Source: Candidatus Caldilinea saccharophila
GTDB taxonomy: Bacteria; Chloroflexota; Anaerolineae; Caldilineales; Caldilineaceae
Direction: 5' to 3'
NCBI GenBank assembly: GCA_016710365.1
Contig: JADJVW010000029.1
Location: forward strand, 26,143 to 90,142
DNA: 64,000 nucleotides
The first letter of the stretch is position 1. Each line of letters opens with the position of its first letter. Under the pieces are notes generated by a model that was given only the letters and a program-made list of their open reading frames with translations, searched no databases and was not told where the DNA came from. Both the position numbers and the translations under genes were made by a program. Below, piece after piece: positions 17,220 to 29,699 of this stretch.

Positions 17220-18359
17220 TTAGGAAGCCTGATCGCCTACCACGTACCCGATCTGGGCGCCTGGCTTCAAAAATGGACGCAACTCTGCCAGGTGACGCGC
17301 CATGCCGCCAAAATAGAGGCGTGTAACGCGCGCATAAAGGCGCTCAAACCCTGAGGTCTTCCCCAACTCCACCCGACGACGTTCAATTTCTGTAGCCAAC
17401 GCTTGAATCTCTGCATGGTCGGCCACCCACGCGTCGTCATCATCCTGTTTGTAAACGTTGCGCGTGTTGGAGCGCAACAGCCCCTGCTTGATGGCCCGCA
17501 GATCAGCCTTGTTGTGCATGTAGCCAAGTACAACCGATTCGAGACGGGTGGTGCGTGTGTAGTCCTTCTCGTTTGGATAGGGCGGCGACGTGAAAACAGC
17601 ATCGATAGATCGTGGCTCCAGCAGATCTGAAAGCCGACGTGCATCGGCGTGATGGATGGTGACAGGCGGCGCAGTGCGATCCACCCTGTACAAGTCATCG
17701 GCCATACGTTCCACCGCAGCCAGCCAACTTTCAACGACCGGGGCATCGACAAGCTTTGTGCGGCGCACCCCCACCTCCGGGCCAAAATGGAGGTTGCTCG
17801 CGTCGTACACTAGCGTGCGCGCCAGCGCCAGACGCAAGTGGCGGTAGCCCGGCTCGTCGCACGCACTGTCGATCTGTTCTAGCAATAACAACACCTTGTG
17901 CAGCGGCAGCGGGCTGATCGAGCCCTTAAGCAGCAAGGCTTCGGCCTCCGCCGGCAATGTGCGCAACGCATTGGGTTGGCTGCGTTCAATAGCTTGGCGC
18001 GTCGCAGCGGCAATCTGCTGGGTGCGACGCAGCAGCGCAGCAGGATCGACCATCCAATCGGTCTTGACGCTGCCGGCAAAGTGCGCCAGTGCGTTGGCCT
18101 CGACGCCAACGGCAGCCAGCCCCTGCAATTTTGCTTCCACCACCGTCGTCCCCGTGCCGCAGAATGGGTCGAGCACGGTTTGTCCTGGCGCCAGCTTGAA
18201 ACGCTGCAGATAATCGCGCACGAGATGGGGCGGAAAGGAAAGCACGAAGCGATACCAATCATGCACCGCGCGATCATCTACGCCCAGCCGGTTGGCCGTG
18301 GCATTGGTTCTGGCGCTTTCAGGTTCGGTGGCTTCAGACAATAAAGCAAGCTGTGACAT
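17220..18359 (-). pseudogene. DNA methyltransferase truncated by IS982
   Basis: About 379 residues remain. Motif I LDPFCGTGTT (near residue 70) and the catalytic TSPPYPNEKDYTR (near residue 265) define an N6-adenine/N4-cytosine methylase; TSPPY is most common in N4-cytosine enzymes. The frame runs into GYVVGDQAS and meets TAA exactly at the insertion-sequence junction, whereas relatives continue for roughly 50-100 residues. The start used is MSQLALLSEATEPE (18359); six extra codons upstream are possible. The left flank of the element does not contain the missing end. No restriction partner is visible. Confidence 0.8.
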
Positions 18360-18564
18360 GGATCGGCTGGTCGGCAATCAAGGACAAAACGGCTGGCGCA
18401 AACAGGTATTCCGTCGGCCACTAGTGTAACACACAGGCCACGATTGTCTCTGTCCGCGCGCTGCCAGCACAATCGTGACGTAGGGGCGGCGGCGGCGCTT
18501 GATAGTGAGCACAAAGTATTGCAGGCAAGCCCGGTCAAAGCATGGTTCTGCTATACTACACGCC

Positions 18565-19936
18565 ATGATGAGAATGCAGTCAACGCCAGAGCTTGCAATC
18601 GGCGAAATGAGGAGTGAGGTGAGCAGAGGCAGCCGGCGCGGTTGGCGTGTGCGCCTCCGCCAGATCACCGGCCTGACCGCGGCCGTGGTGGTGGCATTGA
18701 CTCTGTTGGGCAGCGCCAATGTTGATAGCTTCACGCAGCTACGCTACAGCCTCGATGCCAAAGTGGATGGGTGGATGTGGGATTTGATCGCCTGGGAATT
18801 TACAGCGGTCGGTCGGAAGGTGAGCGAACAATTTCACCAGCCGGCAGCCGGGCTGACGTCAACTGACCAGGCAACGCTTGTGCAGCGCTACCTGGCTCGC
18901 GCAGAGGAGATCGGCGCGCTGGAAGCGCAGGTCGAACGCATTTACAGTGAAGGCGCTGGTAGTGAAACAGGGGCCGGTGAAACAGGCGGCGCTGCCACCG
19001 CAGAGAGCATATCGTTGCAACAGCAGATCGACGCGCGGCGCACCGAGCAGGACGCCGCGCGCCCGGCAGCCGAGGCCATCCTGGAAGGGCAGGTTGGCGC
19101 GGCATTGGTCGAGGAGGGCATCACGTGGTTTGGCAATGCGTTTCCGCCAGTCTGGTTCACCTTTAGCGAACCGCCCATGAAAATGGTCGTCAGCCCACGC
19201 GCACGCATTACGTCGGCGCATTATGCAATGCTCCAGCCGGGCGTACCAGTCGCCGAACGCGAGCGGATCGAACAGGCGATCCGGCAGGAGGATGACCTGA
19301 GCGCCTATATCACGAATATTGGTGGGTTGGGCGCTTATCCGACGTTGGTCATCGACCGTGCGCCGTTGGCATGGGTGCTCTCCACGGTGGCGCACGAATG
19401 GGTGCACAACTATCTGACCCTCTTTCCGCTTGGCTTCAATTACAGCACTACCTCCGATCTGACGATTCTCAACGAGACGGTCGCCGACATCGTGGGCGAT
19501 GAAATCGGAGAGCGCGTGCTGGAACTCCATTATCCGGAGTTTGCGCAAAGCCTTGCCGCGCGTGCGGCTGCCGTCGATGCCGGTGAGACAGCACCCCCTG
19601 CTTTTGACTTCCGCAAAGAGATGCGTCACACGCGAAGTCGTCGACCAATTTCTCGCGCTGGGACGGGTGGAGGATGCCGAAGAGTACATGGAAATCCGCC
19701 GGCTGCTCTTTGTCGAAAATGGCTACGCGATCCGCACCCTCAACCAGGCCTACTTTGCCTTTCATGGCAGCTACGGCACGGGCGCCGCGGCCACCAGCCC
19801 CATCGGGCCTAAACTGGAGGAATTGCGCAGTCTGACCCCGGATGTTCGCACTTTTCTGGAAACCGTGCGCAGCTTCACCATGCCGGAGGATTTGGACAAA
19901 GCGTTAGAACAATGGCGCCAGGTAGCAACGAGTTGA
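18565..19936 (+). CDS. Membrane-anchored HExxH metalloprotease-like protein (frameshifted)
   Basis: An unrecognised protein with zincin features: H277-E-W-V-H281 in VAHEWVHNYL, and E304 in NETVADIVGDEIG as a probable third zinc ligand or support. One transmembrane helix lies near residues 35-60 (LTAAVVVALTLLGS), followed by a long, partly charged stalk. A single extra base near 19624-19627 shifts the frame; restored, the protein continues as T-R-E-V-V-D-Q-F-L-A-L-G-R and ends at 19936, about 457 residues in all. It probably acts outside the membrane. Substrate unknown. Confidence 0.7.
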
Positions 19937-19952
19937 TCAAAATTCGTTGCTA
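19923..19952. terminator. Hairpin over the protease stop codon
   Basis: Perfect 9-bp inverted repeat TAGCAACGA / TCGTTGCTA with a 12-base loop spanning the stop codon at 19934-19936. There is no T-run, so it may be only an mRNA 3' structure. Confidence 0.4.
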
Positions 19953-19969
19953 TGTTAGTTTGCAGAAGT

Positions 19970-20008
19970 GCGTTCAAAGGTCATCGGATTGATATGACTT
20001 TTGAACGC
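19970..20008 (+). promoter_or_regulatory. Stable hairpin in the kup leader
   Basis: 15-bp stem (GCGTTCAAAGGTCAT at 19970-19984, mate at 19994-20008, one G-T pair) with a 9-base loop, about 85 bases upstream of the kup start. It lacks a T-run. It could act as a terminator for the upstream gene or as a structured leader; no known potassium-gene riboswitch is recognised. Confidence 0.45.
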
Positions 20009-20093
20009 GCCGTCTGTTTGTCCAACAACGCATAGAATTTTTAGCGATTTGCAGAAATTTAGCAGTTCGCAATTTTGCAACGAATGGGATCCT

Positions 20094-22025
20094 ATGACTG
20101 AACTCGATGGCCAGCAATCACAATTTGATTTTGCCCCTACCGCCCGGGAGGCGCCGCGCGGGAAGCACTTATACTATCTGGCGCTGGGCGCGCTGGGCGT
20201 CGTTTACGGCGATATCGGCACCAGCCCCCTCTATGCTTTCCGCGAATCCTTCCACGACAGCTATGGCATCCCGCCCTCGGCGAATAATATTCTTGGGGTG
20301 CTTTCGTTGATTTTCTGGGCGCTGATTCTGGTCATCTCGGTCAAGTATCTAATTTTCGTGATGCGCGCCGACAACCACGGCGAGGGTGGCATTCTGGCGT
20401 TGACTGCGCTGATCGGCGCCAAACGCCGGGTGATGATCACCGGCACCTGGCGTTGGACGCTGGTAATGCTGGGGTTATTTGGCACGGCGCTCCTCTATGG
20501 CGACGGCATGATCACCCCCGCGATCTCGGTGCTTTCGGCGGTGGAAGGTTTAGGTATCGCAACGCCCTTCTTCAACCCCTATATTGTGCCGATCACCATC
20601 ATCATCCTGGTGGGACTCTTCATGTTCCAAAGTCGCGGCACCGAACGCGTAGGGCGCATTTTTGGCCCGATTACGCTTCTCTGGTTTGCGGTGCTCGCGG
20701 TGCTGGGCCTCAGTTGGATCGTGCGCCAGCCGAGCGTTTTGGCCGCAATCAACCCTTATTATGGGTTTGAATTCTTCTGGCTCAATGGCTGGCGCGGCTT
20801 CCTGGTGTTAGGGTCGGTCTTTCTGGTCGTGACCGGCGGCGAGGCGCTTTACGCCGATATGGGACATTTTGGCAAGTCTCCCATTCGCCTGGCTTGGTTT
20901 GCCATCGTGCCGTCGGCGCTGTTGCTCAACTACTTCGGACAGGGCGCCTTGCTGCTCCAACATCCCGAGGCCGTGGAAAATCCTTTCTACCAGATGGCGC
21001 CGAGCTGGGCGCTGATCCCGCTGGTGATCATTGCCACCGCCGCCACCGTCATCGCTTCGCAGGCGCTGATCACAGGCGCGTTCTCGCTGACGATGCAGGC
21101 GGTGCAGCTTGGCTATCTGCCGCGCGTGCCCATCCTCCACACGTCTGCCAAAGAAAGGGGACAGATCTACATTGCAGCGATCAACTGGGTGCTGATGATC
21201 GCGTGCGTGTTGCTCGTGCTTGCTTTTGGCTCATCGAGCAATCTGGCCGCAGCGTACGGCGTGGCGGTCACCACCACTATGGTCATCACGACCTTGTTGC
21301 TCTTCCGCGTGGAGCGCACGCGTTGGCGCTGGCCTCTGTGGGCGGCGTTGAGCTCGACGATCTTTTTTCTCGTGATCGATGTCGCGTTCTGGGGCGCCAA
21401 CCTGGTCAAAATTCCGGCCGGCGGCTGGTTCCCGCTGACCATCGGCCTCGCCGTCATGATCATGATGACGACGTGGCGACAGGGACGTTCGTTGCTGAGC
21501 CAACGGTTGAAGGCCGGTACGCGCCGCTTCAGCGACTTTGTCGAACATCTGGATTTTGACAAGCTGGTGCGGGTGCCGGGCACCGCGATCTTCATGTACA
21601 GCGACCCGGACGGCACGCCGCCGGCTCTGATCCACAACTTGCGCCACAACAAGGTGCTCCACGCACGCGTGGTATTGCTTTCCGTCAGCACCTACGAGGT
21701 GCCGCGCGTGCCGCCCGACCATCGTATGTCGATCCAGGATATCGGGCACGGGTTCTATCGCATGACGCTCCACTATGGCTTTATGGAGACGAGCAACGTA
21801 TTCCGCGATCTAACGATGGCCGATGCCCACGGGCTTGCCCTCGATTTGGACGATGTCAGCTTCTTCTTGGGCAGCGAACGCCTGCTGGCCACGTCGCGCC
21901 CGGGGATGGCGCCGTGGCGTGAAAAGCTCTTTGTGGTGATGAGCCGCAACTCCACCAACGCCGCCAACTTTTTCTCGCTGCCGCCCGACCGCGTGGTTGA
22001 ATTGGGGACGACGGTAGAATTGTAG
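20094..22025 (+). CDS. kup: Kup/HAK-type potassium uptake transporter
   Basis: 643 residues from MTELDGQQ; upstream in-frame codons lie in a hairpin and poorly coding sequence. The family signature GALGVVYGDIGTSPLYA is near residue 28, with about twelve hydrophobic segments to residue 480 and a soluble C-terminal domain (VPGTAIFMYSDPDGTPPALIHNLRHNKVLH and YGFMET) as in E. coli Kup. It imports K+ with protons across the cytoplasmic membrane. It is monocistronic: the next promoter starts just after its stop. Confidence 0.96.
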   Translation: MTELDGQQSQFDFAPTAREAPRGKHLYYLALGALGVVYGDIGTSPLYAFRESFHDSYGIPPSANNILGVLSLIFWALILVISVKYLIFVMRADNHGEGGILALTALIGAKRRVMITGTWRWTLVMLGLFGTALLYGDGMITPAISVLSAVEGLGIATPFFNPYIVPITIIILVGLFMFQSRGTERVGRIFGPITLLWFAVLAVLGLSWIVRQPSVLAAINPYYGFEFFWLNGWRGFLVLGSVFLVVTGGEALYADMGHFGKSPIRLAWFAIVPSALLLNYFGQGALLLQHPEAVENPFYQMAPSWALIPLVIIATAATVIASQALITGAFSLTMQAVQLGYLPRVPILHTSAKERGQIYIAAINWVLMIACVLLVLAFGSSSNLAAAYGVAVTTTMVITTLLLFRVERTRWRWPLWAALSSTIFFLVIDVAFWGANLVKIPAGGWFPLTIGLAVMIMMTTWRQGRSLLSQRLKAGTRRFSDFVEHLDFDKLVRVPGTAIFMYSDPDGTPPALIHNLRHNKVLHARVVLLSVSTYEVPRVPPDHRMSIQDIGHGFYRMTLHYGFMETSNVFRDLTMADAHGLALDLDDVSFFLGSERLLATSRPGMAPWREKLFVVMSRNSTNAANFFSLPPDRVVELGTTVEL

Positions 22026-22061
22026 CGCTATCCATCATGAAAAATTTGTTCTGCGCAGCGC

Positions 22062-22091
22062 TTGACAAACGCCTGCGCACTGTGCTAGATT
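22062..22091 (+). promoter_or_regulatory. Sigma70-type promoter for leader and ABC operon
   Basis: TTGACA (22062-22067) and TAGATT (22086-22091) with an 18-base spacer, the best promoter match in this region. It sits 55 bases before the leader-peptide ATG. Confidence 0.65.
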
Positions 22092-22145
22092 GTCTCTTGC
22101 GCGAGAGGTGCTCGCGCCCATAACCAAGAAAGGAACGGACGCACA

Positions 22146-22238
22146 ATGGTTATGCTCTTCCACAAAATCCTAATCACATCGATCGCCGGTGGTGGATTTC
22201 TGCGCAAAGGGAGTGGTGCGTCTGTCACCCATAACTAA
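22146..22238 (+). CDS. 30-residue leader peptide of the ABC exporter operon
   Basis: ATG at 22146, 12 bases after AAAGGAAC, opens a 30-codon frame (M-V-M-L-F-H-K-I-L-I-T-S-I-A-G-G-G-F...) ending TAA at 22238. Its last nine codons form the 5' arm of a large hairpin (22213-22270). The position between a promoter and a terminator ahead of a BmrCD-like exporter parallels BmrB of Bacillus subtilis, where ribosome behaviour on a short peptide controls read-through. No sequence similarity to BmrB is claimed. A peptide this short could be chance, but ribosome site, promoter and hairpin overlap argue for it. Confidence 0.6.
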   Translation: MVMLFHKILITSIAGGGFLRKGSGASVTHN

Positions 22239-22396
22239 ACTGTAAAGTTAGTTACGGGCGCATGCACCACACCGGTGCCTGCGGCCTTTTTGTTTGTCTT
22301 GGCTCTGTGCAATGGCGTGCTTGTCATTGCGCGGCGCACGAGAAAGCAACCAGCCATGCAGGCATCGGACATTGCTCCAGATGCCTGCATTTTTTG
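22213..22396 (+). promoter_or_regulatory. Putative transcription attenuator
   Basis: Hairpin 1 pairs GTGGTGC (22213-22219) with GCACCAC (22264-22270) and CCCATAACTAA (22228-22238) with TTAGTTACGGG (22248-22258, one mismatch). GCACC (22264-22268) can instead pair with GGTGC (22274-22278). TGCCTGC (22276-22282) is complementary to GCAGGCA (22358-22364), the left arm of the terminator. The three segments can therefore form mutually exclusive structures, with hairpin 1 blocked by a ribosome finishing the leader peptide. Confidence 0.6.
22356..22396 (+). terminator. Rho-independent terminator inside the ABC leader
   Basis: Perfect 11-bp stem ATGCAGGCATC / GATGCCTGCAT with a 13-base loop, running directly into TTTTTTG. 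It lies 366 bases before the first ABC gene, so transcription must pass it for expression. Confidence 0.85.
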
Positions 22397-22442
22397 TTAC
22401 AGATTGTTGTCACAGACAATTGTTATGGATGGTGAAGGTGAG

Positions 22443-22721
22443 ATGAAAAGCGAAGGCGAGACAAAGGCAGCTGCGACGGAGCGTGCAGCGCGTGGGGCGC
22501 CATCAGATAGCCCGGCGCGCTGGCATGACGCCCACCTTGCGGCAGAGGATGAGACAGGCGGCCTGTCGCGTCCACGAGAAAAGGCAGAAACGCAGCCTGG
22601 CGTGGACGCACCGTTTACCTGGCTCGATGATGAGGCCCCCGATGGTGAGGACAGCAGTGGTGCGTGGCGGGGCGAAGGATTAGAAACGCGATCGAGCGGC
22701 GTCTATCTGCTGATTGCATGA
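22443..22721 (+). CDS. Small acidic hypothetical protein
   Basis: 92 residues from the ATG behind GAAGGTGAG. Rich in Glu, Ala, Gly and Ser, with no membrane segment or known motif. It occupies the gap between the terminator and the ABC genes on the same strand. Composition is unusual and it may be chance; an in-frame ATG at 22425 is also possible. Confidence 0.3.
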   Translation: MKSEGETKAAATERAARGAPSDSPARWHDAHLAAEDETGGLSRPREKAETQPGVDAPFTWLDDEAPDGEDSSGAWRGEGLETRSSGVYLLIA

Positions 22722-22761
22722 GTCAATCAGCGTCGCCGCTTGTGTCATGGAGAGAGAAACA

Positions 22762-26481
<3,720 letters not shown>

Positions 26482-26519
26482 GCAGCCTTTTCTGTTGGAC
26501 GGGATTGTCTACTGATCTC

Positions 26520-26573
26520 TGTGCCTGCAATCTTCCAGGAAGCTTCGAAGCTTCCTGGAAGATTGCAGGCACA
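26520..26573. repeat. 54-bp perfect palindrome (CTTCCNGGAAG family, copy 1)
   Basis: Every base from 26520 to 26573 is mirrored about the central TTCGAA; one arm begins TGTGCCTGCAATCTTCCAGG. A shorter relative with the same CTTCC-GGAAG-ATTGCAG core is at 39172-39205. It may end transcription of the ABC operon, but no T-run follows. Confidence 0.9.
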
Positions 26574-26585
26574 AGCGATTAGTCA

Positions 26586-27008
26586 TCAAGCAGGTTGGGA
26601 CTTGAGCATGTCGCCCCAGCCGCCTTGCACCATGGTCTGAAACTTCCACTGGCCGTCAACCTTGACCAGGATGTCAGCATAGCGCATCGCGTAGACCTGT
26701 CCCCCGCCGGTCACGACCGCGTCGGTGATCACTGCGACCAAGTTGCCGGTCAGAAAGAAGGGCGTGCGCGTCATCTGCATGTCGAGGTCGGGCGGCGTAT
26801 CTTGCATAGCCGCGGTCATAGTTTGAACGAACTGAGCGCGCGTCCAGTTCTCCGTATAGCCATTGCCCGCGCCGTCATCGGTAATGACATGGAGGGGAAA
26901 CATTGCCATTTCCGCCATCCCTTCGACGTCGCCTTGCTGAGAGTGTGCGTCATATTCCGCAAACCATGCGTCGATGCTGCGTTTTAACTCTATGTCACTC
27001 ATTTGCAT
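26586..27008 (-). CDS. NTF2/SnoaL-like fold protein
   Basis: 140 residues with the alpha-plus-beta cone layout of the NTF2-like superfamily: the N-terminal helix SIDAWFAEYDAHSQQGDVEGMAEM, then beta strands ending DILVKVDGQWKFQTMVQGGWGDM. Members include ketosteroid-isomerase-like enzymes and small ligand-binding proteins. No catalytic residue assignment is possible. It is convergent with the ABC operon and precedes no obvious partner. Confidence 0.75.
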   Translation of the reverse strand: MQMSDIELKRSIDAWFAEYDAHSQQGDVEGMAEMAMFPLHVITDDGAGNGYTENWTRAQFVQTMTAAMQDTPPDLDMQMTRTPFFLTGNLVAVITDAVVTGGGQVYAMRYADILVKVDGQWKFQTMVQGGWGDMLKSQPA

Positions 27009-27018
27009 TCCTGGTCAG

Positions 27019-27315
27019 CTACGCAACAGTCAACTCGGCAATCTCTGACAGTTGATCTCGAATCGTAGTCTCAGCCCTCTTCAAATCATAACTTGCTTGG
27101 AGATTAAGCCAATACTGCGGCGACTGCCCGAACGCACGTCCAAACCGCAGAGCCAGTTCCGCGGTCACCGGGCGCATTCCGTTCACCACGTGCGATATGC
27201 GCATAGGAGAAACACCAATGGCGCGCGCAAAACGTGCTTGAGAAAGGTCAAGCTCTTGTAATATCTCCGCCAAAAACTCACCGGGATGAATAGCAGGCAA
27301 TCCTTGATTGATCAT
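27019..27315 (-). CDS. higA: HigA-family antitoxin
   Basis: 98 residues from MINQGLPAIHPGEFLAE, the typical HigA opening; upstream in-frame codons overlap the toxin gene and are rejected. The XRE helix-turn-helix is LSQARFARAIGVSPMRISHVVNG, followed by the conserved ELALRFGRAFGQSPQYWLNLQASYDL. It should bind and neutralise HigB and repress the operon. It lies 22 bases downstream of higB. Confidence 0.93.
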   Translation of the reverse strand: MINQGLPAIHPGEFLAEILQELDLSQARFARAIGVSPMRISHVVNGMRPVTAELALRFGRAFGQSPQYWLNLQASYDLKRAETTIRDQLSEIAELTVA

Positions 27316-27337
27316 GCGCACCTTTCTTCCACCCTGT

Positions 27338-27619
27338 TTAATGATAGTCGACGATTTCAACGTCAAACGCGTCACCATCTTCGAAGCGAAAACAGATACG
27401 CCACTGGATGTTGATCCGAATACTCCACTGTCCACTGCGGTCGTCTTTTAGCGCCTCCAGCCGGTTTGAAGGCGGCAGGCGTAGATCCTCAGTGCGTGTG
27501 GCTGCATCTAACTGCATAAGCCGCATTGCCGCGCGCTTTTGGACGTCGCCTGGAAAATGGCGCGATTTGCCGGTCCTATAGAACGCTTCAGTTTCTTTGT
27601 CAGCGAATGACCGGATCAT
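27338..27619 (-). CDS. higB: HigB-family ribosome-dependent mRNA interferase toxin
   Basis: 93 residues of the RelE/ParE-superfamily HigB type: MIRSFADKETEAFYRTG, then LRLPPSNRLEALKDDRSGQWSIRI and the C-terminal NIQWRICFRFEDGDAFDVEIVDYH with the conserved Arg and terminal D-Y-H. Toxin-first order is normal for higBA. Target: translating mRNA. The pair looks complete. Confidence 0.93.
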   Translation of the reverse strand: MIRSFADKETEAFYRTGKSRHFPGDVQKRAAMRLMQLDAATRTEDLRLPPSNRLEALKDDRSGQWSIRINIQWRICFRFEDGDAFDVEIVDYH

Positions 27620-27744
27620 GAATCAATTGTAAACAAAACGGTTAGGAGCGTCAACTTTCTCCGAACTCGACGCTATGACGCTTTGCTCATGATCGCCAGT
27701 TTTAGAGGACGCCAGCCCAGCAGCTTGCATTCGCAACGCTCTCC

Positions 27745-27888
27745 TCAGTCGTGACAACTCTCCGTCTTCACGTGGCGCAGCAGCAGGGGCCGTCCGAATA
27801 GAGCAATGAGCACCAACAGGTCGAGAAAAACGAGCGCCAGGGGATCGGTTTCGAGTAAACGAACAATCAGAGCAACTGCAGAATTCAT
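27745..27888 (-). CDS. Possible small membrane protein
   Basis: 47 residues (M-N-S-A-V-A-L-I-V-R-L-L...) with one strongly hydrophobic segment, DPLALVFLDLLVLIALFG. No family recognised and no clear ribosome site, so weak support. It sits in the 416-base gap between higB and the kinase-like gene, where nothing else is seen. Confidence 0.25.
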   Translation of the reverse strand: MNSAVALIVRLLETDPLALVFLDLLVLIALFGRPLLLRHVKTESCHD

Positions 27889-28035
27889 GCGAAATTCGTA
27901 GAAATTCTTGCTGATTTCCTGGAAATTCACAATAGGAATTTTGGATGCTTGCCTGGCTGATTACGAAGAGACGGCAAACGAGGAGACTCATGAAGGCCAA
28001 CACAGATAATGCGCCAACTTGCTCTGCGTCAAAGG

Positions 28036-29052
28036 CTATTTTCCAACCGCGGCGAGCCGATAGGCCAGCTCAATCGTGCCGCTGGGCGCAAAATTGGACT
28101 GCAAATAGACAAGCGCCTGTTGTCGATCTTGCTCACCGTCATTCGATAAAAAGATTTGCTCACAGTTCAGGGCGATATCTTCGATAATCCGTTCGTAGCG
28201 ATAGTAGGCGAGCGCGCTAGCGTTCACTTGCGTCTGACCATAGCCACGATAGAACAGGCGCATTTCTTCCTCCAGGCTCTGTCCCCTGCCGCCTAATCCG
28301 CAGCCCACGAACATCAGGTCGCGTTCTTTGGGGGCAAAAATCAGTGTGTCCCAGTCGACGATATAGAGCGAACCGTGGAGATCCAGCAGGAGATTCCAGC
28401 CGTGAATATCGCCATGACACAGAATAAAGTCCGGCGTCTGCGTCTGGAGCCGCTGCGAAAGCCGCCCGGCGCGTTGCACCAGAGCCAGAATGACGCTGCG
28501 CCTGGCCTGCAAAAAGTCGCTCAGCGCCGCGGCCAGCGCGTCGTGGCGACTTCTCCGTGCGGGGTCCTCGACGAACGCGCGGGCAAGGTCACGCCAGCGC
28601 GGCGCAAACGTTTCGCGTGGCGTCCCGCGCGTCAACGCCGCCGGAAACACCGCGGTATGAAAACGCTTCAGCGCGGCGCCGAACTCGACCCGCTGCTGCG
28701 CGGATAGAGGAACTTCAAATCCATTGCGCCCCTCTACGAAGGGATAGAGGATCAGGGTGTAAGGCGCCAGCGTTGCCCAGAGCTCTCCTGTCTGCGTTGG
28801 CAGAGGTGTGATGATCTGCTTCATCCCACTGTCGCTCAGAAATTTAGGGACCGCAACCGACGCCTCCACAAAGACGCCGCGCCGTAATTTCAAAAAGTAC
28901 GGCGCGGCGTCGTCCGCAACCACGCGATAGACGGCGGTGTCCGCATCCGCGCCGAGGGGCAAAAATGTAAGCGAAACAGCCTGCAAACTATATTCACTTT
29001 GTAGACGCGCAAGTACGTTTGCATCTTCAATATCAGGTGGTTTTTCCAGCAT
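28036..29052 (-). CDS. Aminoglycoside phosphotransferase (APH)-family kinase
   Basis: 338 residues. The catalytic loop HGDIHGWNLL (Brenner motif H-G-D-x-H-x-x-N) and metal-binding DWD in IVDWDTLIFAPKERDLMF are clear. The latter segment resembles spectinomycin phosphotransferase APH(9) proteins, whose length is also near 330. The ATP-binding lysine is probably in PYFLKLRRG near residue 53. It transfers phosphate from ATP to a small-molecule hydroxyl. Resistance cannot be assumed, since many relatives phosphorylate sugars or metabolites. Confidence 0.87.
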   Translation of the reverse strand: MLEKPPDIEDANVLARLQSEYSLQAVSLTFLPLGADADTAVYRVVADDAAPYFLKLRRGVFVEASVAVPKFLSDSGMKQIITPLPTQTGELWATLAPYTLILYPFVEGRNGFEVPLSAQQRVEFGAALKRFHTAVFPAALTRGTPRETFAPRWRDLARAFVEDPARRSRHDALAAALSDFLQARRSVILALVQRAGRLSQRLQTQTPDFILCHGDIHGWNLLLDLHGSLYIVDWDTLIFAPKERDLMFVGCGLGGRGQSLEEEMRLFYRGYGQTQVNASALAYYRYERIIEDIALNCEQIFLSNDGEQDRQQALVYLQSNFAPSGTIELAYRLAAVGK

Positions 29053-29171
29053 TGGCAGTGGAGAACTTTTTCTTACAGCAACACGAGTTATTTAAGATGA
29101 TGCGGCGCAGCAAGAGCAAAACGTCGCCTCCGCTCAAACCAAGCCGCCTCAAGTGCACATTTTGTCAGCAA

Positions 29172-29687
29172 TCATCCTTTGTGGTCGTGCCTCGACTCCT
29201 GATACAGGAACACACTGATCGCCAGCACGACGACCCCGATCGCCAACCCAATCCACAGAATGTCCAGCCCACTTTGCCATTGGACTACCTGGGTCAGAAA
29301 GATCACGCTCAGCACGGTGACTACCATCCCGGTGAGGCGCTTCTCCAGGTCGTTGACGCTGTGCGCTTCAAGCCAGGGTGGCAACCGGTCAATTGGGCCG
29401 ACAAAGAGTTGGTAAAGCCCCAACGCAATGATCAGCAGGACGACGGCCACCAAGAACGTATCGACCGATTCAATCAGTGCGATCTTGAATGCCTCGCTCA
29501 AATGTGGTTCGCCCAGCGCTTCGATGGCCGCAAAGATCGCTGAAAACAATTCCACCGAGCCGATCACCAACAAAAGCGCAGAGCCAAGAAAAGTGCCAAA
29601 TACCGCAATCAGGGCGATGTAACGCGTCCATCCGATCATGCGCAAGACGGGGCTTCTTTGCGGCGCGTCTGGAGTTGAGTTGGACAT
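29172..29687 (-). CDS. YqhA/UPF0114 family membrane protein
   Basis: 171 residues with three to four transmembrane helices. SRYIALIAVFGTFLGSALLLVIG-like N-terminal helix (here TRYIALIAVFGTFLG) and central FLVAVVLLIIALGLYQLFVGPID are the family hallmark. Function of UPF0114 is not established. It follows another small membrane protein gene by 12 bases, so the two are likely co-transcribed. Confidence 0.85.
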   Translation of the reverse strand: MSNSTPDAPQRSPVLRMIGWTRYIALIAVFGTFLGSALLLVIGSVELFSAIFAAIEALGEPHLSEAFKIALIESVDTFLVAVVLLIIALGLYQLFVGPIDRLPPWLEAHSVNDLEKRLTGMVVTVLSVIFLTQVVQWQSGLDILWIGLAIGVVVLAISVFLYQESRHDHKG

Positions 29688-29699
29688 CAGGTTTCCTCG

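Noticed and set aside
19970..20008. c-di-AMP (ydaO) riboswitch upstream of kup
   Set aside because: The leader is too short and simple; only one hairpin is present and none of the conserved ydaO elements is seen.
27623..28003. 126-codon minus-strand open frame after higB
   Set aside because: Biased composition, overlaps the higB start region, and no family resemblance.
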